Assembly (NCBI GenBank): GCA_030620095.1
Contig: JAUTXW010001615.1
Span: 642,001-706,000, forward strand
DNA from: Kuschelorhynchus macadamiae
Taxonomy: Eukaryota > Arthropoda > Insecta > Coleoptera > Curculionidae
Reading direction: 5' to 3'
Length of the DNA stretch: 64,000 bases
Shown: positions 20,092 to 30,941 of the stretch, one piece after another
Layout of the letters: every line of letters begins with the position of its first letter
How positions within the stretch are numbered: the first letter of the stretch is position 1
Notes under the pieces: model-generated
Database searches by the model: none
Seen by the model: the letters and a program-made list of their open reading frames with translations, nothing else
What the model was told of the DNA's origin: nothing
Made by a program: the position numbers and the translations under genes

Positions 20092-22738
20092 GTTTTGTAA
20101 TATTTCCAATAATAAGGGTGGGGGAAGTTGATAAATAAATCAACTTTCAAAGCGCTCTGTCTCCTACATCTTTTATTTAATGTTATCCAAGTGGGTACTT
20201 GTTTGAGAGAGCATTTTAACTACTGTTTTGGCGCTCGATAGTTCTTGGTACACTAACTAGGAGGCGTTGTTTAAGCAAAACTCAATTTTTAGAGGTTTTC
20301 TCGAAAAAATCAAATGGAACGGTATGCTTTTAATAGTGTGATTTTAAAAAGGAAAAAATTGCCTAAGTTCTGGCGAAAACCGCGTTTTAATTTATTTATT
20401 TACTTTTTAATTATTTGAAAATAACCTGTTTTCCACTGTTAAACAAAAATATTAGCTTTTAATCATAATTAAATGTTATCATTCTGTGACAAAGCTAATA
20501 ATTCTTATTACAATAGTGTTGGCTTTACCTAACACTTTATCCAAGCTTGGTACTTGTCCAAATTTATTTATTATCAAAAACGGGTTATAACAATAACAAA
20601 ACCATAAGTAAATCACTAACAACATAAAAGAACAATAACGATAACACACAAATCTAAAAAAATTACAATTAACAAAAATGTCTTTACAAATGTTCAAATT
20701 GTTTTCCATTATTTTCAATACAACGATCAAGTCTTTGCCGAGTGCTAGCAACGGCGACTTCAATTTCAGCTCTCGAAATGCTAGCTATAACATTTCGAAT
20801 TATTTCAATCATATTGTCTGGCGTAGTAGGGCGCATTTCAAACGCATTGTTTTTTATTCTTCCCCACAAATAAAAATCAAGCACAGAGCGGTCCGGGGAT
20901 CTAGCAGGCCATGTAAACAAACTGCCTCGTCCTATCCAGCCGTTTCGATAATATTCGTCCAAAAAATTACGAACTGCCCTGGAGAAGTGTGCCGGACAAC
21001 CATCATGTTGAAACCACATTTGTCTTCTGATTTCTAAACGAACATCTTCTAATAGTGCAGGCAATTCATTTGTTAAAAAGTTTAGATAAACTTCGCCGTT
21101 TAAGTGACCATTAAAAAAAAATGGGCCAATTATGTGGTCATCCAGTACGCCACACCAAACGTTTACACTTCATCGATTTTGATAGTGCATATTATGTAAA
21201 TTGACCCCTCCAGTGCTCGTGAAGGATGCTTCAACGGTCCATAATATGCGGGACAAGAAATAGGGATTCTCGACAATCATAGATCTGAGCGAGTAGCAGT
21301 GATCTAATCTTGAATCAAAATCTCCTTCTGTCAGAGCTTGGTGCAGAATAACGTGATATGGATGTAATTTTTTGTCTAACAAAATTCGATGTACCGTCGA
21401 CTTACTAATTCCCAAGTCCAACGAAGTTACTCTGGTGCTTAAATGTGGATTATTTGAACGTGAGCAAGAATGTTGATAATGTTATCCTCATTTCTAATTG
21501 CACGATTTCTTCTAGGCACTGAAATCGGATTCACTTGACCAAATTCGCGCAAATTTTTAGCTAAATGAATAAATACTCTTTTACTGAAATGTCTTCTATC
21601 AGGACATTTAGCTGCATATGCCCGAGCGGCTATTTTCGCATTTTCGAAATTTTGGAAGTATACGGCTAACATGTCTTAAGCTTCTTCAATGGAATAAGAC
21701 ATTTTCACCAAGTCAGTTTAAGAAAATTATGATAACATATACTCGCAAATACTAAATAAGCTCTAAAAATAAATATGCATTGTTGCTTATTTGAAGTTTG
21801 ACATACGGCCATTTTTAAATTGAGTAATGCGCCAGCCAATCACGTTTAATTTGCCTTTTTTTTTACCTAGCCCACTTGCAATATTTTAAGGTTGACGCGT
21901 AACTAATAATATTCTTAGTTATTAACGTTATGTTATAATGATTTACTTTAATACAGAATAAGCTATTTTTAAAATTAGGAATTAGGTTTTAGGATTTACC
22001 ACTTTTATGAATGCTTCATAGGAAATAACTAAAAAATGAATAAAGATATCAAAACAGGGTTTAGTTAATTTTTCCCTCCTTAAAATCACTGGGTTTACAG
22101 AAATGACAACAATTTTGAACATTTGTAAAGACATTTTGTAATGGTAATTTTTAGGATTTCAGTTTTAAGGTTTTGTTATGGTCATAGCACGTTGGACTTT
22201 AAATGCTTCAATTTTTTGATAATAAATAAATTTGGACCAGTACCAAGCCTGAATAAAATGTGAGGTAAAGCCAACACTATTGTAATAAGGAGTATTTGCT
22301 CTCAAGTTGTAATTAAGAATACTTTGTTACAGAATAATAACATTTAATTATGACTAAAAGCTAATTTTTTTTGATCAGCGGAAAACAGGTTATTTTGAAA
22401 TAACTAAAAAATGAATAAAGATATCAAAACCCGGTTTTCGTCAGAATTTAGACATTGTTTTCCTCTTTAAAATTACACTGTTAAAAGCATACCGTTCAAT
22501 TTGATTTTTTCGAGGAAATCTCTAAAAATTGACTTTTGTTTAAACAACGCCCTCTAGTTAGTGTACCAAGAACTATCGAGAGCCAAAACAATGACAGTAG
22601 TCAAAAGAGCTTTAAATGCTTATTCAAACAAGAACCCACTTAGATAACATTAAATAAAAGATGTAGGAGACAGAGCGCTTTGAAAGTTGATTTATTTATC
22701 ACCTTTCCCCACCCTTATTATTGGAAATATGACAAAAC
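20092..22738. mobile_element. mariner-type transposon with very long (~0.6 kb) terminal inverted repeats
   Basis: The outer sequence GTTTTGTAATATTTCCAATA at 20092 matches, inverted, the sequence ending ATTGGAAATATGACAAAAC at 22738. Similarity continues inward to about 20700 and 22110 with small insertions and deletions, including ATCTTTTATTTAATGTTATC and the sequence around TACACTAACTAG. The single-copy centre holds a broken transposase gene on the minus strand. No TA duplication is visible directly at these edges, so the true ends may be a little inside. Confidence 0.65.
20684..21702 (-). pseudogene. DUF4817/mariner-type transposase, broken
   Basis: From ATG at 21702 the frame reads MSYSIEEA, a stop, then MLAVYFQNFENAKIAARAYA (N-terminal helical DUF4817-type domain), PDRRHFSKRVFIHLAKNLRE, LGISKSTVHRILLDKKLHPY (helix-turn-helix), RSMIVENPYFLSRILWTVEA (first catalytic acid block, usually WTDEA, here V), FTSTGGVNLHNMHY, WCGVLDDHIIGPFFF, MWFQHDGCPAHF (second D kept), GWIGRG, WPARSPDRSVLDFYLWG (third D kept) and a C-terminal helix to FEHL. 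There is one stop early, one near 21439 and a frame break near 21170. It is dead through these breaks and the lost first acid. Confidence 0.88.
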
Positions 22739-23001
22739 GCCTTAAACAAAACTGACGCAGATTTTGTTGGAGTTTTTGTTGCTGTTACCAAAGTGTTATC
22801 TTATGTTGGGTATTTTTGCAAAAAAAGTGTTTTTTTTTATTTACCATTACAGGTATGCCATCTTGCGGTAGTTTTACAAACTTGAAAATATTTTTCAGCA
22901 ATTTCTCTTGGCCACTTTAGTTATGAATTTTTTTTTCGCGAGGCTGTAGCTTTCATAGTTGCTGAGAAAACCTACCCGGCCGCCCTTAGTGGATAATGTT
23001 G

Positions 23002-23003
<2 letters not shown>
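22739..23003. other. no gene seen
   Basis: AT-rich spacer between the long-TIR transposon and a TA microsatellite. Confidence 0.4.
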
Positions 23004-23061
<58 letters not shown>

Positions 23062-23070
23062 AATATATCT
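23004..23070. repeat. (TA)n microsatellite
   Basis: TA units to about 23052 followed by interrupted ones. Confidence 0.9.
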
Positions 23071-23155
23071 TCTTGAACCTTACAATTTATAAATATCAAG
23101 TACTTTCTTATTTTTAGGTTTAGGTTCATGGATTGAATTAGAACAAACTTTAATT

Positions 23156-23188
23156 GACGTTTTGCTTGTCCCCTTCAGGCTTTTTCAA
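23156..23188 (-). ncRNA. decayed hammerhead-like PLE-end motif
   Basis: The reverse strand reads TTGAAAAAGCCTG....CAAGC, AAAACGTC. The layout matches the family, but the first box (TTGAAAA) and the GAAA box (CAAAA) are changed. Confidence 0.35.
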
Positions 23189-23389
23189 AATGTGTTTATT
23201 TCTGTACATCTAAGAACTAAGATACTCAAGTTAAAAAAATAAAAACAATTAGGTATAACGGCACCGCATTAAATTTATTAAAAACAATTAGTTAAAATAG
23301 TACAGTTCATACCTTGAAAAAGGTGTTATTTTTGCCTTGCATGGCAGTGCGAATGTAAGTGATACACTGGCTAAAGAATTCTATTGTGT

Positions 23390-23393
<4 letters not shown>

Positions 23394-23458
<65 letters not shown>
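23394..23458. repeat. (TA)n microsatellite
   Basis: About 31 TA units. Confidence 0.95.
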
Positions 23459-23465
<7 letters not shown>

Positions 23466-23601
23466 AATGTAAATTAAATATGTGTAGTATATGTCAGATA
23501 TGTGGATTATGTATACTTTTATTCCACTATTTTACGTTCTATGGTAAGTCCTAAATTTTTAATACTTTATAAACTTAAAAAAATAGTGCTAAACAAATTT
23601 T

Positions 23602-23642
23602 AGGTTTGAAAAAGACCAAAACTATGGTCGAAACGTCACCTT
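23602..23642 (+). ncRNA. hammerhead-like motif with intact stems but altered core
   Basis: Stem I AGGT/ACCT is perfect, stem II GACC/GGTC is perfect and GAAACGTC is intact, but CTGANGA is replaced by TTGAAAA. The helices are kept while two invariant core bases are lost. A TA tract begins 80 nt downstream. Confidence 0.45.
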
Positions 23643-23720
23643 AGAAACCAAAAATATATGTTTAAAAATATGTACTAATTTTGTTGTTAATGTATTGACC
23701 TCAAACCAAGAAAAATTAGG

Positions 23721-24187
<467 letters not shown>

Positions 24188-24239
<52 letters not shown>

Positions 24240-24240
24240 T
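24188..24240. repeat. (TA)n microsatellite
   Basis: TA units with one GTA interruption, closing the cassette on its right side. Confidence 0.93.
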
Positions 24241-25260
24241 TTTTTTTTGATTATATTTACATTGTGGACAATATTGGTGAATACGGGTTATTCTAGAACA
24301 ACCCGTTTTTCTTGTCCCCAAAAACAATTACTTCATAACAACTTAGGTAAAAGCTATGCTACGTGAAATATGTCTAGAATCTTGAGAAGAATCTAAAATT
24401 GAAAAAGAAATTTAATTAAAACACAAATACAACATGCTGTTTAATTGCTGGTATTTCTTAATAGGCCCCTTACCTTGAAGAACTATTTATACGACATCTT
24501 AATTCTAATTTACGATTCGATCAATTTATTTTGATAACATTTTAACCTGTCACATCTCCTTTAATTTTATAAACAAATCAAGTTAATTGCTAGTTTTGTG
24601 CAAAAATGTTATCAAGATAAATTGATCGCACTATACATCAGTACATCGTAATTTAAAGAACATTTTGTATCTTTAGTATCGATAATATTATTTAAATTTG
24701 CCCTGTAATTATTAATCTTAAAAAATTTTATTTGAGAGAAACATGGGAATAAAAATTAAGGTTTGTGTTTGAAGTTGACATCTAATATTATGAATGATTA
24801 AAACTCTACTATGCTCAGTCTCTTTAACTGTTTTTAAACCAAAGAAATGTATAACCTTGTTGTTTGGATGTTGATTCTTTAATTTTGGCTGTTAATTTTT
24901 TATATTTAATGTAGTGGGTTTTCGGCCCAGTAAAATAGTTGGTATCAGCGTTAACCTACCCAATCAAAACAGGAAATTCCTATTAAGTGGGTCTTCATGT
25001 ATACTCCCTTATTAATTATTCATAAAGGTCTTAAGAAACAATGCACCTGAGAGATTCTTTATGATTAAGTATTTTTAAGACATGTAAAGTTCATTAATAA
25101 ATTAACAGTATTTAATACAAATGAAATGGAGGGCATCTTGTTATTATAAATACGTGCAATATTATTGCAAAAAAATGTGGTAGAGTAGACAATTGAGTAA
25201 CCTACAAAAAATCTAGTGTACCCCCTACAACGAAAAGCATAATTCAACATATACAGTTTG
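24241..25260. other. no gene seen; small inverted repeat inside
   Basis: GATCAATTTATTTTGATAAC at about 24517 has an inverted match at about 24608-24629 (one mismatch), so a MITE-sized hairpin element may lie at 24505-24650. The rest shows no domain. Confidence 0.4.
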
Positions 25261-25309
25261 CCTCGCTTTCCATGAATCTACCCACATATCTCCGTAGTTA
25301 ACATTCTGC

Positions 25310-26190
25310 TATTCTTCAAGCTGGAAAATATCAATAGGAAAACCTCTATCAAAACTTCAAATGTGTTATAAGTATACTTCCTTCTACATCAAAAATATTT
25401 GAAAAAATAATGCATAGTCAAATGTATATTTATTTCGTTAACAATAGTTATTATACCCAACAACCAGTGCAGATTTAGAAAGAAATTTGGTACTACAGTA
25501 GCTCTTGCTAACGTAATAGATGATATTGTTCGGGCTTGTGACAAGCAAATGAATTGTTTGTTAGTACTGACTTTTCAAAAGCTTTCGATACTATTAATCA
25601 TGAATTGCTTGTTTCTAAGTTGAAATATCATGGTTTTGAAAATGAACCTTTTCTTCTTATTAAGTCATACTTATCTAAGAGATTTCAAGTTATATTTTCT
25701 AATAATAAATATTCTGATCGAGTTAAGTTACTTTCTGGTGTGCCTCAAGACTCAATTTTAGGTCCGTTACTCTTTCTTATTTATACCGTGGATATATTAA
25801 AATCTCTAACTTGTCTCTCAATAAACGACACAAAACTAAATTTTGTTGATTGTGCGAGCAATTTGGGTTTACTGTTGGATACTGGACTTAGATTCAAGGA
25901 ACACCTTAAAAAATTTTTCAAAAAACTTACATGTCGTTAAAAATGTTATATAATAACAGACTTATATTAAATAGGAATTTAAGAAGACATTTATGTGAAT
26001 CCCTTGTTTTGTCTAATTTTAATTACTGTCACTTTATCTATGGATTTTGTTTGGATCAAGAGAGTAAATCTCGAATACAAAAAGTTCAAAATGCCTGCGT
26101 GCGATTTATGTATAGTGTAAGAAAATATAAACATATATCACATCTATTTAAGAAAATTAACTGGTTACGAATGGATGCTCGACCATGATG
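25310..26190 (+). pseudogene. CR1-like LINE reverse transcriptase, 5' truncated
   Basis: The pieces in order are SILPSTSKIFEKIMHSQM, NQCRFRKKFGTTVALANVID, STDFSKAFDTINHELLVSKL, LSGVPQDSILGPLLFLIYTV, a short jump that lost the YADD block, NLGLLLDTGLRFKEH, then in another frame NLRRHLCESLVLSNFNYCHF, SRIQKVQNACVRFMYSVRKY and HLFKKINWLRMD. The loss of the YADD region by internal deletion makes it inactive. The same family occurs on the minus strand at 58770-60425. Confidence 0.85.
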
Positions 26191-26533
26191 ATTTGTTTAA
26201 ATTCAAATAAAAAATGCATCCAATGAATTTGCAAAAAAAAACTGATTCTGCATTAATTGATATTTTTTAAATTCACACTTAAATATATTATTATTACTTA
26301 CAAAGCAAAAATAATTCTTTTCTGTTCACTCAGGTATTTTCATTGAAGCTATTGATTTTTTTACTTAAGTATTGTGGCAAATCATTAACTGTCCTATTAA
26401 CTGTTAGAAGTTTTTTTTTTGTTTTGCTTAGGGCTTACTGTTACATTCTCGCCGAGATAATATGTAGATTAATAATTAGTTTGTCCTTGCCTGGTTGAGT
26501 TGAGTAGCTATTAAAGCTAGACTACGCCAGGCT
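26191..26533. other. no gene seen
   Basis: Probable LINE 3' remainder and AT-rich spacer. Confidence 0.3.
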
Positions 26534-26794
26534 TTGACAATCCATTTCTTTTTATATACTCGTTCGATTCCGTCCATTAATATGAATGAACGAATGGGCG
26601 AATCAACATATTTCATCCACACTATTCATCAATTATTATTTAATACGTTCACATGGATTTCATATGTCTTCAATATTTTGAAAATACCTAAAAAAATCAA
26701 AGATTTGATTGGTCGAATGATTCGCCGGGCTCAAAGCCTACTTGATTATCCACCCATAAGACGGAAACGGCGCACATCGAAACGTAAAGTCTAA
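26534..26794 (+). other. unrecognised 86-codon open frame
   Basis: The frame has a hydrophobic middle (TIHQLLFNTFTWISYVFNIL) followed by a basic end (PPIRRKRRTSKRKV) and a stop. Composition is less repetitive than the surroundings. There are no splice signals of note and no homologous copy in the window. It could be a fragment of an unknown element or chance. Confidence 0.2.
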
Positions 26795-27424
26795 AATTAA
26801 TTGTAGTTTGATTTTATTATTCTAAAATCCGTAACTTTTTATGTTCACTCTAAATATTTATTTACTTTAAAACAATACACTTAACAATTACAGCATTAAA
26901 AGTAAATAAACCGTATTCAACACTACGTTGCACTAGATAATTTTAAAAGACAGGAGCAACTTGTGAAACAGTTTAATGAACATGTGAACTAAAGCTATTG
27001 TTTACAAAAACAAATAAGAAGTGTTTTATATTTGTAATGTTTCTAACATATAATGTTAGGTAACTATTTCGAATGCGAATTTGTATTAAATCTTACTTTG
27101 TTTTCAAATAAAGAGATACAAACATTGTTGCCAATGATATTTCGTAAAATGATTTTTTCCATGACTTTTTAAGATATTTGAAGATTATCTTCAGTTTTGT
27201 CGTAATATCTCTTTTTGGTTCTTAATTTCTAGATTCTTCAAGATCTAGCTGCCATGACAATTAAACTGTTTACCAGTTAGGTTTTGCTTATGTCATTGTT
27301 TGATTTTGTACTTGTGACATTTAGAAAAGTATTTTTTAATATACGTATATATCCGATTTTTAAAGTTTGAGCAGCTTTTTATGAATTTCTTCTTATATGT
27401 GCTTTCTTTTGCAACTTTTTTCAT
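26795..27424. other. no gene seen
   Basis: AT-rich sequence without recognised domains. Confidence 0.35.
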
Positions 27425-27540
27425 AGCATTATTGGTTGACCCGTCAAGATAATTCCGACAATATAGTCCTGACAAAATAGCCACTACAAAATAACCTTCC
27501 ACTAAAATAGCTCTTCGACAAAATATCTTAAATACAAAAA
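27425..27540. repeat. short tandem motif GACAAAATAGCC
   Basis: Successive variants GACAATATAGTC, GACAAAATAGCC, ACAAAATAACC, ACTAAAATAGCTC and GACAAAATATC occur at roughly 15-17 nt spacing. The complementary motif (GGCTATTTTGTCG, GGCTATTTTATCC) recurs at 32465-32545. Confidence 0.5.
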
Positions 27541-27739
27541 TATGTCTGTTTTCTTTTCCGCTTAATTGTTCTTTGCCAATAATGAGGCTGATTCCAGAGA
27601 GATACTGGCTGTGCAATTTCAAATTATTTGCCTTGGTGCATGCTTCTATTTTTGGTGGATTTCAGTTATGATTATGCCCCGAAATGGCTATATCCCTCTG
27701 ACTGCTAGTTTTCAAATTTTCAAACGTCCACGTATATCA

Positions 27740-27782
27740 TCTGCTGATGATGCTAACTTGGTTAGCGAAACGCGCGTCCAGA
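27740..27782 (+). ncRNA. type I hammerhead ribozyme motif (PLE-B family)
   Basis: Stem I is TCTG/CAGA (27740-27743 and 27779-27782). The core is CTGATGA (27744-27750), then one extra T, stem II GCTAAC/GTTAGC with a UUG loop, GAA, and A-C paired with G-U round a GCGC loop, then C as the predicted cleavage base (27778). CGT (27731) can pair ACG (27783) to extend stem I past a bulge. It is one of four near-identical copies, here in a truncated PLE terminal repeat (27740-27835). Confidence 0.75.
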
Positions 27783-27838
27783 ACGCAACAAATTGTAGCG
27801 TAGTGTGGTTAGAACTCTTGTATTTTGATCAGACGTTA
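27740..27838 (+). mobile_element. truncated PLE-B terminal repeat
   Basis: From the ribozyme to CTCTTGTATTTTGATC the sequence matches 50880-50968 and 37784-37866. It abuts a minus-strand Jockey endonuclease fragment. No PLE coding sequence is attached. Confidence 0.7.
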
Positions 27839-27844
27839 CGTAAT

Positions 27845-28046
27845 CAATGATAGAAGAAGAGTATTTTGAAATTCTAGTTGAAGACGATACATGCATTGCA
27901 AGACCGAAAGAGTCGAATATGGAAATTGAATATTTCTGGGTGGCACAAACAGTAGCATAGTCAATATTAAGGTCCCCGCATAGAATTTTCCTGCCTTTTA
28001 CTGGTAAAGTATCTAGCAAATTTAACAGGTAAATAAAAAAGGATTG
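27845..28046 (-). pseudogene. Jockey-group LINE endonuclease fragment (downstream part)
   Basis: The reverse frame reads FIYLLNLLDTLPVKGRKILC, GDLNIDYATVCATQKYSISI, FDSFGLAMHVSSSTRISKYS, SSIIDYVTSD. GDLNID and the STRI..S..IDY block belong to the APE-type endonuclease of Jockey LINEs. The N-terminal part of the same domain lies at 30390-30701. Between the two is a complete mariner-type transposon. Confidence 0.85.
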
Positions 28047-28650
28047 TACAGGGTGTCCCATTTTCGTAGGTTTTACGGGGTTTCCAGCTTATGAGTAGAG
28101 ATAGAGAGATGCGGTTTTCGCGATACCGTGCTACTTTTCGATGAAACTAAAGAGGCCGCAAACAGATTTGCCCTAACCATTTTAGTTTCCGTGCTACAGG
28201 GTGATTTTGAAAATTTGTCATTTTCAGACACCCCCTGTAACTCAGCTATCGTAAAATATATTTAAAATGTTTCAACTGGTATTTATAGATTTTTTCACGT
28301 AGAATTCAGTGGCGTACTCAGATTTTTGCTGAGAGTCATGGTTTTTGACATATTGGCATAACCTACTATTTTTTAAATGGGACACCCTATATATTATTTT
28401 TTCATCTTATTCTTCGTGTCGAGAGCTTTTCAAAAACATACCATAAGTCATATTTATTTTCATAAATAACATGAAAAAATGCATTTTTCTTTAAACGGAT
28501 TTATGGCATAGCAGATCAATCGAAATAAGAGAAGGTGGCTGTGGAGCCATGGAAAAAGTTAACAAATATTTATTAACGAAATAACAAAGTAACAGCATCA
28601 GAAAAAATTTAGGAAATAGGTAAAAGGTAATAATTATAATTTCATTAAAA

Positions 28651-29780
28651 CTACAAATATTGTTCAAATTGTAGACCATTATGTGTCCTACAAGTGTGAC
28701 AAACTTTAAAAATTCCTTTTAATGCATTTTGTATTGTAAATGACTGTCTTTGTAACTCTGCAAAAGCGTTTTCGGTGGCCATTCTTAGTTGTTCTAAGTT
28801 TTCGATCGCCTTACATAAACCTTGTTTTCTAAATAACCCCACAAAAAGAAATCTAAAACTGAGAGGTCAGGGGATCGTGATGGCCATCGAACAGGTCCGT
28901 GTGTTCCTATCCATCTTCCAGGAAAATGGTCGTTAAGCCAGTTTTGACTTATTCTGGCATTGTGGGCTGGAGCTCCGTCTTGCTGGAAATAAATCCTATT
29001 TAGTTGAGCCAAGGGAACATCATCCAAAATTCCTAATGCGTCTTCTAGGATTCGCACGTAACCAATCGAATTCAGATTTCCTTCATATATTTGGTAAACT
29101 ATTTTTCGGTTGAAAATAAAACAGGAGACATTGAATCCAAATCTGCCCTGACGCTCCCTAGGAAAAATAACATGGTTGTTTTCTTGACTCCAAAATCGCG
29201 TGTTGTGTCTATTTAAAATCCCTGAACTAGTAAAATGTGCCTCGTCTGACCAAATAATCTTTTTTTCAAAATCGATATCTTCTGCCTTCATATTTATAAA
29301 CCAATTGCAGAACTCCAATCTGCGCTCTGCATCACCAGGATGCAGATGATGCACAAGTTTGTATTTATAGGGTTTGAATTTGTACTTTTTCAAAATTTTC
29401 TGCACTTTGGTTTTCGGTACACCCGCCTCTTCGTCTATTTTCCTGCAAGATGTTTCAGGAGCTGCCTGAACGAGGGCTAAAACGTTGACCTCAGATTCTT
29501 CGTTGTCTTTATTGTAAGTTCGCGATCGAGGCTTGTTAAAAGATCCATATTGGCAAAGATTATTTTTAATTTTTTGAAAAATTCTTTTTTCTGGTTGTCT
29601 TCTCTCGGGATATCTAAGATAAAATAAAGCGAACCAATAAAGTCAAAATGCAGGAAGATAAAAAAGAACTAACCTGTTCAGATAAAGCTCTGCCGCCTGA
29701 TCTGCATCTTCATTAGACAATATAAAACACGCGTTCATATCATATTTCTCAAAATATTCAAATTTTTGATTCTGAGCCAT
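28651..29780 (-). CDS. mariner-type transposase with a 60-nt intron and one frameshift
   Basis: Exon 1 (29674-29780) starts MAQNQKFEYFEKYDMNACFI and ends ELYLN plus AG. The intron 29614-29673 has GTTAGT and TTATCTTAG ends. Exon 2 continues R-YPERRQPEKRIFQKIK, the N-terminal DUF4817-type domain, then a helix-turn-helix (ETSCRKIDEEAGVPKTKVQK). IIWSDEAHFTSSG holds the first acid, YFQQDGAPAHN the second and WPSRSPDLSVLDFFLWG the third, with 36 residues between the second and third. Near 28812 one base is missing: the frame passes from ENKVY to KAIENLEQLRMATENAF and ends GLQFEQYL. All catalytic acids are kept. Only the frameshift breaks it. Confidence 0.9.
29614..29673 (-). other. predicted intron in the transposase gene
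   Basis: GT..AG bounded, 60 nt, T-rich before the AG. Removal joins AAC-AG to A-TAT and restores the family sequence LN-R-YPERRQP without a stop. Short introns of this size are usual in insects. Confidence 0.75.
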
Positions 29781-30389
29781 ATTAAAAACAATAATTATAA
29801 TAGACGTCAAGAAAAATTTAAACGCAATAATGCCAAAAATGACAGCAGTAATGGCTGCCTGATCATATTTTTGTTGGCGTTGCCATGGCTACCACAGCCA
29901 CCTTCTCTTATTTCGATTGATCTGCTATGCCATAAATCCGTTTAAAGAAAAATGCATTTTTTCATGTTATTTATGAAAATAAATATGACGTATGGTATGT
30001 TTTTGAAAAGCTCTCGACACGAAGAATAAGATGAAAAAATAATATATAGGGTCTCCCATTTAAAAAATAGTAGGTTATGCCAATATGTCAAAAACTATGA
30101 CTCTCAGCAAAAATCTGAGTATGCCACTGAATTCTACGTGAAAAAATCTATAAATACCAGTTGAAACATTTTAAATATATTTTACGATAGCTGAGTTACA
30201 GGGGGTGTCCGAAAATGACAAATTTTCAAAATCACCCTGTAGCACGGAAACTAAAATGGTTAGGGCAAATCTGTTTGCGGCCTCTTTAGTTTCATCGAAA
30301 AGTAGCACGGTGTCGCGAAAACCGCATCTCTCTATCTCTACTCATAAGCTGGAAACCCCGTAAAACCTACGAAAATGGGACACCCTGTA

Positions 30390-30701
30390 CATCACAATCT
30401 GGTAATCATAAATACAGATTACATAGAGATCAAAGTTTTGATTATATATTATTAAACGTTATCCGCTAACAAATGGTCATATTTAGTTACCGAGACGAAA
30501 TCCCCATTTAGAGAAAGAATCAGTGTTCCTGTTATTTCTGTCATATCTAGCTATTGTGGAATATCTCTCCACATAAAAGGGTTCGTTTAGATTCAGCCAG
30601 TGCTCAGTAATTGCAACAAGTTGGGGGAACTCCAATTCTTCCAGAAATAGGTACAACTCGTCAGTTTTATTTCTTAGAGAAGCGATATTAATTAGAACCA
30701 T
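30390..30701 (-). pseudogene. Jockey-group LINE endonuclease fragment (N-terminal part)
   Basis: The frame reads MVLINIASLRNKTDELYLFL, EELEFPQLVAITEHWLN and EPFYVERYSTIARYDR. N.ASLRNK..EL and the TEHWL block are the first two active-site regions of the APE-type endonuclease. It stops at 30483 and continues as decayed sequence up to the transposon edge. Confidence 0.8.
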
Positions 30702-30941
30702 ACTAAGACCCGTAACAAAAGGGGTTTTGAGGAATCTAGTTCTTCAGGACACGTCAAGTTATCTAAACTTTTTTCGGGGAATTGCTGGATGCATTGTGTT
30801 TGTTATGGGGGGGACCTTTATTGTTGTTGGTAGAAATTCAAAAGTGGTAATTTACTTACATTATTAGAACTTGTAATAAAAGCAAATCACCTAACTATAG
30901 ATACCAGCATATGTGTGAAATAAAATGAAAATTATAAAGTA
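30702..30941. other. no gene seen
   Basis: Probably more decayed LINE sequence upstream of the endonuclease. No domain read. Confidence 0.3.

Larger units (their letters stand above)
28049..30387. mobile_element. complete mariner-type transposon with ~505-bp inverted repeats and TA target duplication
   Basis: The outer ends read CAGGGTGTCCCATTTTCG and its exact complement, with TA on both sides (28047-28048 and 30388-30389). The arms span 28049-28552 and 29883-30387 and differ at only a few positions, so the insertion is probably recent. The unique centre carries one transposase gene on the minus strand. The target was the endonuclease region of a Jockey LINE. Confidence 0.93.
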
